Origin: Lewinella sp. W8
Lineage (GTDB): Bacteria > Bacteroidota > Bacteroidia > Chitinophagales > Saprospiraceae
Assembly: GCF_004375085.3 (NCBI RefSeq)
Contig: NZ_SNAQ03000002.1
Coordinates: forward strand, 428,537 to 492,536
Length of the DNA stretch: 64,000 bases
Direction: 5' to 3'
The notes under the pieces are model-generated. The model saw only the letters and a program-made list of their open reading frames with translations. It was not told where the DNA came from and did no database searches. A program made the position numbers and the translations under genes. The first letter of the stretch is position 1. Every line of letters begins with the position of its first letter. Of the stretch, positions 1 to 8,309 are shown piece by piece.

Positions 1-2501
1 CCGCGCTTCAGGGCTGCGTAGAAGTCTTCATTGATGGCTGCCGCCGCCCGGTCATTGAGCGTCCACAGGCTGGCGACTACTCCCCGCGCACCGGCGGCAG
101 CGAAGGCTCTTCCCAGGCCCAGCACGCCTTCACCGCGGGCGAGCGGACCGATGTTGCTCTGGCAGGCACTCAGCGTCACCAGCCCGCAATCAAGCCGGTG
201 GGCGTAGACGTCGGGCAGGTACACCGGCTCGGTGGCCGTGAGGATCCTGGGCGGTGAGTCCCCCTCGGGGTTAGCGTAGGCGTGAGACGACAGGTGAATC
301 GTGCCGTAGTCCGTCATCCGGGCCAGCAATTGCTCCCGGGTGGCGGCATCGTTGAGTAGGAGCTCTGCTCCCAGCGTTCGTTCAAGGGTGGTTATTTCCT
401 GCTCGCTGAAGGGCAGCGCGGGAGCCTCTCCCCGACCCGTGGCCACGAAGGGAGCAAAAGCAAGGACGTTGGGCGAGGACGCAGGTGCCAACTGTTGCCG
501 TTGGAGCAGGGTGGCCGACTGGGCGTAGCTCACCAGATGGTTACGCACCAGGTAGGAGGCCGCCCCCAGGTCACCTTGTTCCCCTTCCGTCACCAGCGCG
601 GCAAAGGGCAGGTAGGCCAGAATGCCGTCGGGAATGACCAACAGCCGCTCTCCGGATTGCAGCTCCAGCGGAGCCAGCAGCATCCGGTAGACCGTGTGGC
701 TGTGAGCCAGGAAGCCGGCGGGATCCTGATCGATTTTGTCGGAACCCGTGAAATAGTACAGCAACTGGCGGACCGCTTTTTCCACCGCATCCCTGTTTCC
801 CAGGTCATGCAGCATGGTTTCCGCTCCCGATAGGGCTAACGCGTATACACGCTCATCGCCAAAGAAGTACTGCAATTGTCGATCCCAATTCCCCCTGGAG
901 AGGTCTTCGCGGGCCGCTGCCTCGTCGATGGTTGTCGGGGCCAGTTGTTGGGTAGCGTATGCCGGCAGCGTCCGTTGGACTGATTCCTGCAGCGCGTTAA
1001 TGTCTGATCTGGTCTGGATTAGGTTCTTCCGCAAACTGTCCAGCGTCTCCGCATCGGCGGTCAGCGCCGTCCGCTGTAAACCGAGCAGCACCCGGTTCGC
1101 CGAATCCAGTGAACGCCCCAGTTCCGGGGGGAGTAACCGCATCAGGTCCGCCTCCGCCCACGCCTCCAGCAACAGCAGGGCCCGGCTTTTCTCAAAGAAG
1201 AGGAAAGCCTCCGTATCGGCTGCTTCCTCCCGGCAAATGGCAATGGCCAACTCATACACGGGCATGGCCTGCTCCCGCCAGAACAGCTTGCCCACCGTAC
1301 CCCCCTGTTCCCTGGCCAACGCATCCAGCACCCCATCCGCCGCGTAGATTGCCGACAGGGCGTCCGCGCTACGGCCGGCCAGTCGGTACATCCGGGCCAG
1401 GTCTCCCAGGTAGATGAATAAATCGACCAGGTAGGGGTTATCCAGTAAATCTTCGCGGGTGGGGACGGGTGATTCCTGGCTGGGCGTCCACTCCCCCACC
1501 AGCGCGCCGATGGCGCGCCCTACCCTGCTGATCGCCAGTTCATAGTCTCCCGTGGCGGCGGCAAGCTCCGCGCCGTTGTCGTAGGCCTGCGCCAGCAGGA
1601 CGGGGTCACCGGTGGTGCTGACGTAATCCAGATTCCGGTTCCAGGCGGCCAGGGCACCCGTCTCGTCACCGGCGGCGCTGCGGGACAGCGCCAGCAGGCT
1701 CTGGAGCTTGGCCACCTCACGGTCAACGCCCGCGGCCGAGAAAATGGCCAGAGCCGCAGCGGCGTTTTGCTCCACGGAAGCGTAGTCCTTCAAGCCGTAG
1801 GCGGCTCCCGCCAGGTCCAGATGGGTGCGGGCGATGTTCATACCATCTTCCAGGATCGTATAGATCGCCAGGGCGTTCGTCAACGTATCGCGGGCCGCGG
1901 CGTGGTGTTTCTGCTGCACCAGATTCTGCCCCAGCAAGCGGAGGCCGTTAGCTACGTGACGGTCAGCGCCGAGTTTCCTTCCATCGCGGATCAGCGTCAT
2001 CAGGATCTCCGACGAGCGGTCATAATCTCCCATCCGACCGTATACGAAGCCTAATTCGGCAAGACTGCGCATTCTGCGCTCCGCATGATCGATGGTTTCA
2101 TACACCTCAATGGCTTCCCGCAAGTAGGCCTCCGCCTCGCGGTAGCGCCCCAGGTTGTGGGTAAAAATACCCAGGTTGTGCAAACACTTTCCGAGGGTTT
2201 CCGTAGGATCCTGGCCCGCGAGCAGCGTACGCTTCAGGTCCAGCGCCCGTTCCCCGAAGTATACCGCCGATCGAAGATCCCTGCCCTCGACGTAGGCGAG
2301 GATACTCAGGGAATACAGTGCCTTTTGCAGGCTGTCGCGGTAAGTCGGGCATACGTTTGCCAGGCTATCTTCGTAGCTTCCCACCTCAAGCTTATCGGGG
2401 TAGAACCGTTGATTTATTTCCGCAATGGTCGGGCACTGCCCCCACAATGCGGTGGAGCACACAACGAAATAAATCAGGGCAAAAACGACAATTCTAGGCA
2501 T
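1..2501 (-). CDS. TPR-repeat CHAT-domain (caspase-like) protease, C-terminus beyond the left edge
   Basis: The reading frame runs unbroken from an ATG at 2501 to the window edge, so the C-terminus is missing. Residues 1-23 form a signal peptide (MPRIVVFALIYFVVCSTALWG), which places the protein outside the cytoplasm. A long alpha-helical TPR region follows (for example LHNLGIFTHNLGRYREAEAYL). The visible C-terminal part is a CHAT domain: HLSSHAYANPEG holds the catalytic His (residue 740, codon 284-282) and TLSACQSNIGPLARGEG the catalytic Cys (residue 780, codon 164-162), followed by VASLWTLNDRAAAAINEDF. Both residues of the cysteine-protease dyad are intact. The family is the caspase/separase-like CHAT group. 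It is the last visible gene of an operon with an ECF sigma factor, a TPR membrane protein and a subtilisin; the gap to the subtilisin gene is 39 bp. Substrate and trigger are unknown. Confidence 0.9.
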   Translation of the reverse strand, partial: MPRIVVFALIYFVVCSTALWGQCPTIAEINQRFYPDKLEVGSYEDSLANVCPTYRDSLQKALYSLSILAYVEGRDLRSAVYFGERALDLKRTLLAGQDPTETLGKCLHNLGIFTHNLGRYREAEAYLREAIEVYETIDHAERRMRSLAELGFVYGRMGDYDRSSEILMTLIRDGRKLGADRHVANGLRLLGQNLVQQKHHAAARDTLTNALAIYTILEDGMNIARTHLDLAGAAYGLKDYASVEQNAAAALAIFSAAGVDREVAKLQSLLALSRSAAGDETGALAAWNRNLDYVSTTGDPVLLAQAYDNGAELAAATGDYELAISRVGRAIGALVGEWTPSQESPVPTREDLLDNPYLVDLFIYLGDLARMYRLAGRSADALSAIYAADGVLDALAREQGGTVGKLFWREQAMPVYELAIAICREEAADTEAFLFFEKSRALLLLEAWAEADLMRLLPPELGRSLDSANRVLLGLQRTALTADAETLDSLRKNLIQTRSDINALQESVQRTLPAYATQQLAPTTIDEAAAREDLSRGNWDRQLQYFFGDERVYALALSGAETMLHDLGNRDAVEKAVRQLLYYFTGSDKIDQDPAGFLAHSHTVYRMLLAPLELQSGERLLVIPDGILAYLPFAALVTEGEQGDLGAASYLVRNHLVSYAQSATLLQRQQLAPASSPNVLAFAPFVATGRGEAPALPFSEQEITTLERTLGAELLLNDAATREQLLARMTDYGTIHLSSHAYANPEGDSPPRILTATEPVYLPDVYAHRLDCGLVTLSACQSNIGPLARGEGVLGLGRAFAAAGARGVVASLWTLNDRAAAAINEDFYAALKR

Positions 2502-2540
2502 GTGAGAGCATCCGAGGTAGAATGCAAAAATGCCAAAGGT

Positions 2541-4640
2541 CTATCGCTTCACCAAACGCTCCACCCAAAGTCGCCCGGCCAAGCGAACGGAAAGGAGGTA
2601 GAGGCCCGGGGGTTCGTTCCGGATATCAATGCTCACGGTATCGCCGGTCAGTGGCGAGAGCCCACCCGTTTCGGTCACCAGCCTTCCGGCCATATCGTAG
2701 ACCCGGAAGTTGGCGCCGGGCAGCGCCTGGAGGATTCGGACCTGGATGATTTCCTCAATGGGATTAGGCGAAATCACAAAGGCCGCCGGCGTGGTGGGGC
2801 TCATGTCTTCTACGGAAGTCGTACAGAAAGTATCCAGGTAAAGCAGATTTCCGTCGAGGACGTAGGGGCCCAATTCGGCCGGGAACTTTGTGGCCGTGCT
2901 GAGCAGGTAGGCTCTGGTCTGAGCAAAGTCCTTCCCCGCTTCGCAGGTATACATGGCTGCGGCTGCCGCCGCGGCCGGGGTAGACATCGAGGTTCCCGTC
3001 TTGTCCGCCCGGGCATCGTCCGGCACGGTACTGTTGATCATGATTCCGTCGGTGAAAACGTCTACGAAGTCGGGGTTGTAGTTGGTGAATTCGGCCTTCG
3101 TCAGGTTGCCGTCCGCATCCATCATCTGGGTGCCTACCGCAAGGACATTGTCCAGGGGGAAGGTCGCCGGATACTGGGCATCAGCTACCAGGTTAAGGGA
3201 ATCATTACCCGCCGCTGCGGTCACCAGCACCCCGTAACTGGCCGCCGTATCGATGGCGTTACCGAGAATGGTGCTGCCCGTACCGTAGAAGCCCCAACTC
3301 GCGTTGATGACGGCCACTTCCTCGTAGATTGCCGCATGCAGGGTGGCGCAGGCGGTATTGAACAGGGAACCTACTCCCCGGGAATCATGGGTCTTGTAGG
3401 GAATCAACTGGAAGCTACAGCCCGCGCATTCCTTCAGGTTTTCCGCTACGATTCCCGAAACGTGGGTACCGTGGCTGTTGTCGTCAAAGGGGTTGTTGTT
3501 GCCGTCCACGAAGTTCCAGCCGATGACGTTGTCGACGAGGCAGTCCGCATCGTCGTCCGCCAAGTCCCCCAGGGCATCATCGTTGCGGTAGAGGTAGTCG
3601 GTCAGGTCCGGATGATCGAAATCCAGTCCGGTGTCCAGGATGGCCACCTTAATGGCGTCCGTCGGTGCCGGGCCCAGGTGGTCAATGTCCAGTGGCGTCA
3701 GGGGAAGGTTAGGGAGATCCGGGTTGAGGTCCAGCTCGTTAAAGTTAAGGTAGTTCAGGTCCACTCCGTCTACCGTTCCGCCGGAATCCGACCCCAGCAC
3801 GCGTTCCAGGATTTCTCCTGGATCACCCAAAATCTCACCGGAAACCGGATCGAAGAAATTTCCACCGGGGAGCTTCCACAACTCCAGCCGGTCACAGACG
3901 CAGCTTTCGACCCGCTCCGCCCGTAATCGCTGCCGGATTATTTCCTTGTCTTCCGTACTCGCAGCATCACTGAAGTCAAAAATAAGTTCGAAGGGCACGG
4001 CGGGAGCGCCGACGGAATCCACTACGAAATCACGGCCAAGGTTCTCGAGTTGGGGTCCGAGGGCCAGGGGGAAGGTAGGCCGCTCCGGGCTGGTTCTTTC
4101 CAGGGTGACGTCATCCAGCAACCAGAAGTCCAGCGCCCCTTCCACGTCAAACTGGATCGTCATTTGCGACAGGTTTGCCGTTACTTCCCCGAGGGGAATT
4201 GCGTGGTAGCTCCCGGAAGAGGTTTCCTCGCCGGGTTCCAGGTTCAGACGTAGCAGAGAGTCGAGGAGTACGGTACCGTCGGCGGCAGTAACAATAACCC
4301 GGGGTCCTCCTCCTTCTGACCGCAGATACTGATAGAAGGTGAGGTACAAATCAGCGACTCCGGCCGGCACGCTGATCACGGGGGAGGTAAGTTGTCCGTC
4401 TCCTTCGAGGTTCGCGTAGCGCGCAGCTCCGCCGCGGCTGGCGGAGCGCAGCCGGCTGCGGTTATTCCAGTCGGTATCGGGAATTCCGTCCGCCATGCCG
4501 TCGGCGGACCAATCCCAGGCTCCGGTGACCGTCCAGTCATCCAGTCCGGCATCAAAAGTTTGCTCGTACAGTTGTGCGTTCAGGTTCAGGCCCACCAGCA
4601 GGGCACCAAACAGCATAAGTGTTTTTAGGATACTTCGCAT
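2541..4640 (-). CDS. Secreted S8 (subtilisin-like) serine peptidase with T9SS sorting domain
   Basis: A 699-residue secreted protease. Residues 1-22 are a signal peptide ending NLNAQ. Residues about 23-185 look like a jelly-roll or MAM-like adhesion module (ending FWLLDDVTLER). Residues 213-260 resemble an inhibitor-I9-type prosegment. The catalytic domain has Asp336 (VAILDTGLDFDHPDL), His390 (DNSHGTHVSGIV) and Ser551 (GTSMSTPAAAAA), a complete triad. The C-terminus from about residue 620 is a type-A T9SS sorting domain (ISPNP, FRVYDMAGRLV, GLYLLSVRL, ending ERLVKR), so it should be exported by the type IX system and surface-anchored or released. It sits 33 bp after the TPR membrane protein gene and 39 bp before the CHAT gene, which implies co-transcription. 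It could process a surface ligand or act with the CHAT protease; that link is inferred. Confidence 0.93.
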   Translation of the reverse strand: MRSILKTLMLFGALLVGLNLNAQLYEQTFDAGLDDWTVTGAWDWSADGMADGIPDTDWNNRSRLRSASRGGAARYANLEGDGQLTSPVISVPAGVADLYLTFYQYLRSEGGGPRVIVTAADGTVLLDSLLRLNLEPGEETSSGSYHAIPLGEVTANLSQMTIQFDVEGALDFWLLDDVTLERTSPERPTFPLALGPQLENLGRDFVVDSVGAPAVPFELIFDFSDAASTEDKEIIRQRLRAERVESCVCDRLELWKLPGGNFFDPVSGEILGDPGEILERVLGSDSGGTVDGVDLNYLNFNELDLNPDLPNLPLTPLDIDHLGPAPTDAIKVAILDTGLDFDHPDLTDYLYRNDDALGDLADDDADCLVDNVIGWNFVDGNNNPFDDNSHGTHVSGIVAENLKECAGCSFQLIPYKTHDSRGVGSLFNTACATLHAAIYEEVAVINASWGFYGTGSTILGNAIDTAASYGVLVTAAAGNDSLNLVADAQYPATFPLDNVLAVGTQMMDADGNLTKAEFTNYNPDFVDVFTDGIMINSTVPDDARADKTGTSMSTPAAAAAAAMYTCEAGKDFAQTRAYLLSTATKFPAELGPYVLDGNLLYLDTFCTTSVEDMSPTTPAAFVISPNPIEEIIQVRILQALPGANFRVYDMAGRLVTETGGLSPLTGDTVSIDIRNEPPGLYLLSVRLAGRLWVERLVKR

Positions 4641-4673
4641 AAAACTAAATTTCTGAGGGATCTAAGGCATCGG

Positions 4674-5423
4674 TTAAAGGCTCGCTCTGAGTCGATTGGC
4701 CTTTTCCGTAAGGTAAGTGTCCGTAGACGGGATTTTGTCTAGAAAGATAAGGGCTGCGGCCGAATCGCCGCGCTTGACGGCCGCCAGGGCCAGGTACCAG
4801 TTACCGTAAGCCGCCAGGGCACCTTCGCTGGCCGCAATTTCCGTAAAGATGTTCACGGCCTTTTCGTCTTCGTTGGATTCCAGGTAGGCGATTCCGAGCG
4901 CCAACCGGGCCCGCTCGTCCTCCGCCTGGTCAGCGAGGTAACGTTCTAGCAGTGGAATGGCCCGCAGGTAATCGCCCGCATTAAAGGCCGTTTCGGCGGC
5001 CGCCGCATCCGCCAGGGCGGTTCCACGCTCGGTAATGGAGAGGGGATCATGCTGAGCGAATTCAGCGTAGGTATTGCCGGAGGGGAAAAGGAAACTAAGC
5101 GCCAGCGCAAAAACCAGTAAAATGGCGGCCGCTGAGCCGTATACTGCCGGCCGGCGCCACCAGGGGCGCAGAGGCCTTACTACCGCCCCTTGCTGGTCGG
5201 GGAAGAACTGTTCCCCCAGGACGGACAGGGTGGGTCGCAGGGCCTCTTCGTGGGATTTTGCGGCCAGGTGGGCGGCAAAACGCCGCCGCTCCCGCAGTGC
5301 CTCCCCAAATGCTGCGGAGCTTACGGCCCGTTCCTCCACTCCCTGCCGGTCCTCTTCACTGAGGTCCCCCTGGAGGTAGGCGTCGATTATTTGAAAGTCT
5401 TTGTCTGTCATCTTGTTTATCAC
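4674..5423 (-). CDS. Membrane-anchored TPR protein, probable anti-sigma factor
   Basis: About 249 residues from a GTG at 5423 that overlaps the sigma-factor stop (GTGA). An ATG at 5411 (MTDKDFQIIDAYLQ) is an equally good start and shortens the protein by four residues. The N-terminal ~65 residues (DAYLQGDLSEEDRQGVEERAVS) resemble the helical anti-sigma domain without an obvious zinc motif. One transmembrane helix follows a WWRR stop-transfer segment at about residues 95-112 (VYGSAAAILLVFALALSFLF). The rest is TPR-like (TAFNAGDYLRAIPLLERYL, LGIAYLESNEDEKAVNIF) and would lie outside the inner membrane. Translational overlap with the ECF sigma gene is the classical arrangement of a sigma/anti-sigma pair. 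The function is inferred from order and topology. Confidence 0.75.
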   Translation of the reverse strand: MINKMTDKDFQIIDAYLQGDLSEEDRQGVEERAVSSAAFGEALRERRRFAAHLAAKSHEEALRPTLSVLGEQFFPDQQGAVVRPLRPWWRRPAVYGSAAAILLVFALALSFLFPSGNTYAEFAQHDPLSITERGTALADAAAAETAFNAGDYLRAIPLLERYLADQAEDERARLALGIAYLESNEDEKAVNIFTEIAASEGALAAYGNWYLALAAVKRGDSAAALIFLDKIPSTDTYLTEKANRLRASL

Positions 5424-5980
5424 CTTTGCCCTTCAATAAGTTCCCGCCAACGACTTAGACATGCATTCTTGCGGCGGTAGACCGTGTTGGCGTTCGTCAT
5501 GCCTAAACGCTCGGCGGCCTCCGAGGAGGAAATCCCCCGGGCCAACAAGCGAAGCAACTGCTGGCAGGTTGCCGAAAGCTGGGCAAATCCTGCATCCAAT
5601 CGCTGTTTTTCGAGTTGGTCGTCTTCCCACCGCTCATAGGCCGAAACCGTGGCGGATTCAGGGGTATATCGTTCGGCTTCGATGATTCTTACCTCCGCTT
5701 CCTTTTTTTTTCGCCGTAACTGATTGATCCACTTATTCCTGCAGATGGTAAAAATCAAGCCACCGATGGGACAGGTGAGCGTAAAGTCCGGTTGATGGGC
5801 ACTGTGGTGCAGACTGATGAGGGCCTCCTGAAAGAGATCACGCGCATCGGCAGCGCTACCGTTGTTCTTCGTCACCCAGCTCAAGATTTTCGGGCTGCAC
5901 TCCCGGTACAGTTCTTCCAGGAGGCGGGAGTCGTTGTCGCGCAAAGCAATGATGTAGCGAAAATCCGGGTGATTTGACAT
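5420..5980 (-). CDS. ECF-type RNA polymerase sigma factor
   Basis: 186 residues, normal for an extracytoplasmic-function sigma-70 protein. Region 2 is seen at about residues 20-95 (LLEELYRECSPKILSWV, ARDLFQEALISLHHSA, LIFTICRNKWINQLRRKKK). Region 4 with its helix-turn-helix is at about 130-180 (QQLLRLLARGISSSEAAERL, then GMTNANTVYRRKNACLSRW). It heads an operon with the TPR membrane protein (4-bp overlap), the S8 protease and the CHAT protease. It presumably redirects RNA polymerase to this operon and others when released by the TPR protein. A short inverted repeat, CTGACG-4-CGTCAG (5991-6006), lies just upstream of the start codon. No clear promoter was seen. Confidence 0.92.
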   Translation of the reverse strand: MSNHPDFRYIIALRDNDSRLLEELYRECSPKILSWVTKNNGSAADARDLFQEALISLHHSAHQPDFTLTCPIGGLIFTICRNKWINQLRRKKKEAEVRIIEAERYTPESATVSAYERWEDDQLEKQRLDAGFAQLSATCQQLLRLLARGISSSEAAERLGMTNANTVYRRKNACLSRWRELIEGQR

Positions 5981-6131
5981 GGGTAAAGTGCTGACGATAG
6001 CGTCAGGAAATTTTTTTTAGAAAAAATCCCTTTTCGGGGGTAAGATACTCACTGCTGGCTCGATAAGGGAGTGTATATGCTTTCCGTTTGACCGACACTA
6101 ATCCCATGAACGTTTCCCTATTAACTCAACC

Positions 6132-6167
6132 GCCGGACAGTCAATAACTGTCCGGCTTTTTTATTTC
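6132..6167 (+). terminator. Rho-independent terminator (plus strand)
   Basis: A perfect 9-bp stem GCCGGACAG / CTGTCCGGC (6132-6140 with 6148-6156) and a 7-nt loop are followed by a T run. It terminates rightward transcripts although both flanking genes are on the minus strand. The region 5981-6388 contains only this, the next hairpin and a possible 13-codon plus-strand ORF (MNVSLLTQPPDSQ, 6106-6147). Confidence 0.75.
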
Positions 6168-6310
6168 TGCCCATACCTCAATTTCCGGAGGATTATTCAG
6201 GGGGCGACATAGCGCAGGTGCCGAGCCTATGGGTAATTAGGGGAGACGCAAAATCTCGCGTTTCTGCAACCACCGAAAACCATGGCACCCGCACCCCGTT
6301 GACAAAAAAT

Positions 6311-6348
6311 AAAAAACCCGGCCATGCACGAGGCATGACCGGGTTTTT
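6311..6348 (-). terminator. Terminator of the alpha operon
   Basis: AAACCCGG-CATGC and its complement form a long hairpin flanked by A and T runs on both sides, so it works in either direction. It lies 40 bp downstream of the rplQ stop and is the natural end of the infA-rplQ transcript. Confidence 0.75.
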
Positions 6349-6388
6349 ATGCTCTAGGGGGATAGAGACGCAAGGTTTTGCGTCGCTA

Positions 6389-6862
6389 CTATTCTTCTTC
6401 CTGAGCAGCGGGGGCCGCAGCGGCAGCTTTGGCGGCTCCGCTACCACCACGGCGGCGGCTACGGCGCGTTTTACCGGCCTTCTTACCGCTCTTGTTGTAC
6501 ACTTCGTTGTAGTCAACGAATTCGATCATGGCCGTTTCGGCACCGTCACCCTGACGGAAGCCCGTCTTGATGACGCGCAGGTAACCTCCGGGGCGGGTAC
6601 CAACTTTTCCGGCGATTTCGCCGAAGAGTTCGGTTACGGCCTCCTTGTTCTGAAGGTAGCTGAATACCGTACGACGGTTGTGCATGTCGTTGGTCTTGGC
6701 CTTGGTGATCAGGGGCTCCGCGAACTTGCGCAGTGCTTTGGCCTTGGCCAGGGTGGTGTTGATACGCTTGTGCGTGATCAGCGCGATGGTAAGGTTACGG
6801 AGGGTAGCCTTACGGTGGGCACTCTTGCGGCCCAGGTGGTTGAATTTCTTACCGTGACGCAT
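6389..6862 (-). CDS. rplQ: 50S ribosomal protein L17
   Basis: 157 residues. The N-terminal ~120 residues are canonical L17 ([53 protein letters not shown]). A basic then Ala/Glu-rich tail ([16 protein letters not shown], ending PAAQEEE) extends it beyond the ~120-130 residues of E. coli; such tails occur in Bacteroidota L17. It is the last gene of the alpha operon, 242 bp after rpoA, an unusually large gap filled with short repeats. Part of the large ribosomal subunit near the exit tunnel. Confidence 0.97.
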   Translation of the reverse strand: MRHGKKFNHLGRKSAHRKATLRNLTIALITHKRINTTLAKAKALRKFAEPLITKAKTNDMHNRRTVFSYLQNKEAVTELFGEIAGKVGTRPGGYLRVIKTGFRQGDGAETAMIEFVDYNEVYNKSGKKAGKTRRSRRRGGSGAAKAAAAAPAAQEEE

Positions 6863-6984
6863 GACGGTGATGAATTTGAGGACAACACTTTCGGATCAGT
6901 TGGCGCGGAGCGGGCATCCGCTGTGATCCGGGGTAATTGTCGGTGGATAAATAAACACTCGGGTTACGAGCGGCCCGGTTTGGT

Positions 6985-7104
6985 CTTTTAGTCCGTTGGA
7001 CTGTTAGTCTGTTAGTCTGTTGGTACGTTTAGTCTTTTAGTCTGTTAGAGGCTTCGGAAGTGATCTTCCTAGACTTCTAACAGACTAACTGACCAACAGA
7101 CTCT
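6985..7104. repeat. Short GTTAGTCT/AACAGACT repeat cluster between rpoA and rplQ
   Basis: Several near-copies of GTTAGTCTGTTAG and GTCTTTTAGTCTG are followed by the reverse-complement group AACAGACTAACTGACC, so the stretch can fold into an imperfect hairpin. There is no coding potential. It interrupts an operon that is normally tightly spaced. It resembles the degenerate intergenic repeats seen in other Bacteroidota, but the family is not identified. Confidence 0.55.
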
Positions 7105-8106
7105 TTACTCCTCGTCGAGCTTGTACTTGCTCAGGTCCATCCCGAAGGTGAGGCCCTTTTCTACGAGAAGTTCTTCAATTTCTACGAGTGATTTCTTACC
7201 GAAGTTGCGGAACTTCAGCAGCTCGTGGGTATCGTACTTAACCAGTTCTCCGAGGCTGTTGATTTTAGCCGCTTTGAGACAGTTATAAGCACGTACGGAG
7301 AGGTCCAGATCCTCGAGGCTCGTCTTGAGCAGTTTGCGCATGTGGAGGATATGCTCGTCCACGATGGTTTCCTCACGGGTGGTGGCCGTGTGGAGCTCAA
7401 TGGCTTCGTTGGTGATCAGGGCGAGGTGCTGGATCAGAATACGAGCGGCCTCCCGTACGGCATCTTCCGGGTGGATGGTACCGTCAGTTTGTACGTCGAG
7501 GATCAGGTTCTCGTAGTCCGTCCGCTGACCTACCCGGGTGCTTTCTACCCGGTAAGCAACGTTCTTGATGGGGGTGTAGATGGCATCTACGGGAATGACA
7601 CCAATGGGTGCATTCTTGGGCAGGTTTTCGTCGGCGGGGACGTAACCGTGGCCCTTGGTGACCGTAAGCTCTACTTCGAGGTTAACGAAGGGCTCCATGG
7701 TACAGAGCAGCAGCTCGGGGTTCATGACCTTGAACACATTGGTGTGGTCATCGATGTCCTGGGCCGTGAACTGGTCCTTACCACTGATGGTCAGGTAAAT
7801 CTTTTCTTCCTCAGTTTCGTCGTTTTGGATGACTTGCTTCAGGCGAACCTGCTTGAGGTTGAGGATAATTTCCACCACATCTTCGGTAACGCCGCGGATG
7901 GTGGAGAATTCATGGTCTACTCCGGCGATCCGGACGGCAGAGATGGCGAAACCCTCGAGGCTGGACAGCAGCACACGGCGGAGGGAGTTACCAATGGTTT
8001 GTCCGAAACCGGGTTCCAGGGGCTTAAATTCAAAGGTGCCTTGAAAATCATCCGATTTTTTCATCGTGATTTTGTCCGGCTTCTGGAAATTCAGAATACT
8101 GCTCAT
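7105..8106 (-). CDS. rpoA: DNA-directed RNA polymerase subunit alpha
   Basis: 333 residues, full length. The N-terminal assembly domain shows FEPLEPGFGQTIGNSLRRVL-type sequence (TIGNSLRRVLLSSLEG) and RVGQRTDYENLILDV. The C-terminal domain carries the helix-hairpin-helix (DLDLSVRAYNCLKAA, LLKFRNFGKKSLVEIEELL) that contacts UP elements and activators. Member of the alpha operon, 203 bp after rpsD. Confidence 0.98.
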   Translation of the reverse strand: MSSILNFQKPDKITMKKSDDFQGTFEFKPLEPGFGQTIGNSLRRVLLSSLEGFAISAVRIAGVDHEFSTIRGVTEDVVEIILNLKQVRLKQVIQNDETEEEKIYLTISGKDQFTAQDIDDHTNVFKVMNPELLLCTMEPFVNLEVELTVTKGHGYVPADENLPKNAPIGVIPVDAIYTPIKNVAYRVESTRVGQRTDYENLILDVQTDGTIHPEDAVREAARILIQHLALITNEAIELHTATTREETIVDEHILHMRKLLKTSLEDLDLSVRAYNCLKAAKINSLGELVKYDTHELLKFRNFGKKSLVEIEELLVEKGLTFGMDLSKYKLDEE

Positions 8107-8268
8107 ATGATGATTTGAAATCTTTGAGTGCGAATTAGTCCGTTACAACCGGACATAAACACCTGGACTATAAAATAAGTTTGCCCCAGCGGGCCCGGAG
8201 GCCGACTGGGGGCAGGATGGCGGTCCGGGGCGGGTTGGGTGGGGAAAGGACCAGCCACCCTAATATAA

Positions 8269-8302
8269 CTTGTTTCCTCCGGCCGGAGCCGGAGGAAACA
8301 AG
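8269..8302 (-). other. Strong inverted repeat between rpsD and rpoA
   Basis: A perfect 14-bp stem CTTGTTTCCTCCGG / CCGGAGGAAACAAG (8269-8282 with 8289-8302) has a 6-nt loop. It sits 7 bp after the rpsD stop in the direction of transcription. Only a weak T-rich tail (TTATATTA) follows, so it fits a partial attenuator or an RNA-processing hairpin better than a full terminator. Confidence 0.6.
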
Positions 8303-8309
8303 GGGCACT

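Noticed and set aside
2085..3926. A 613-residue plus-strand open frame
   Set aside because: It lies opposite the CHAT and subtilisin genes, which have clear domain motifs; it is an antisense shadow of GC-rich coding DNA.
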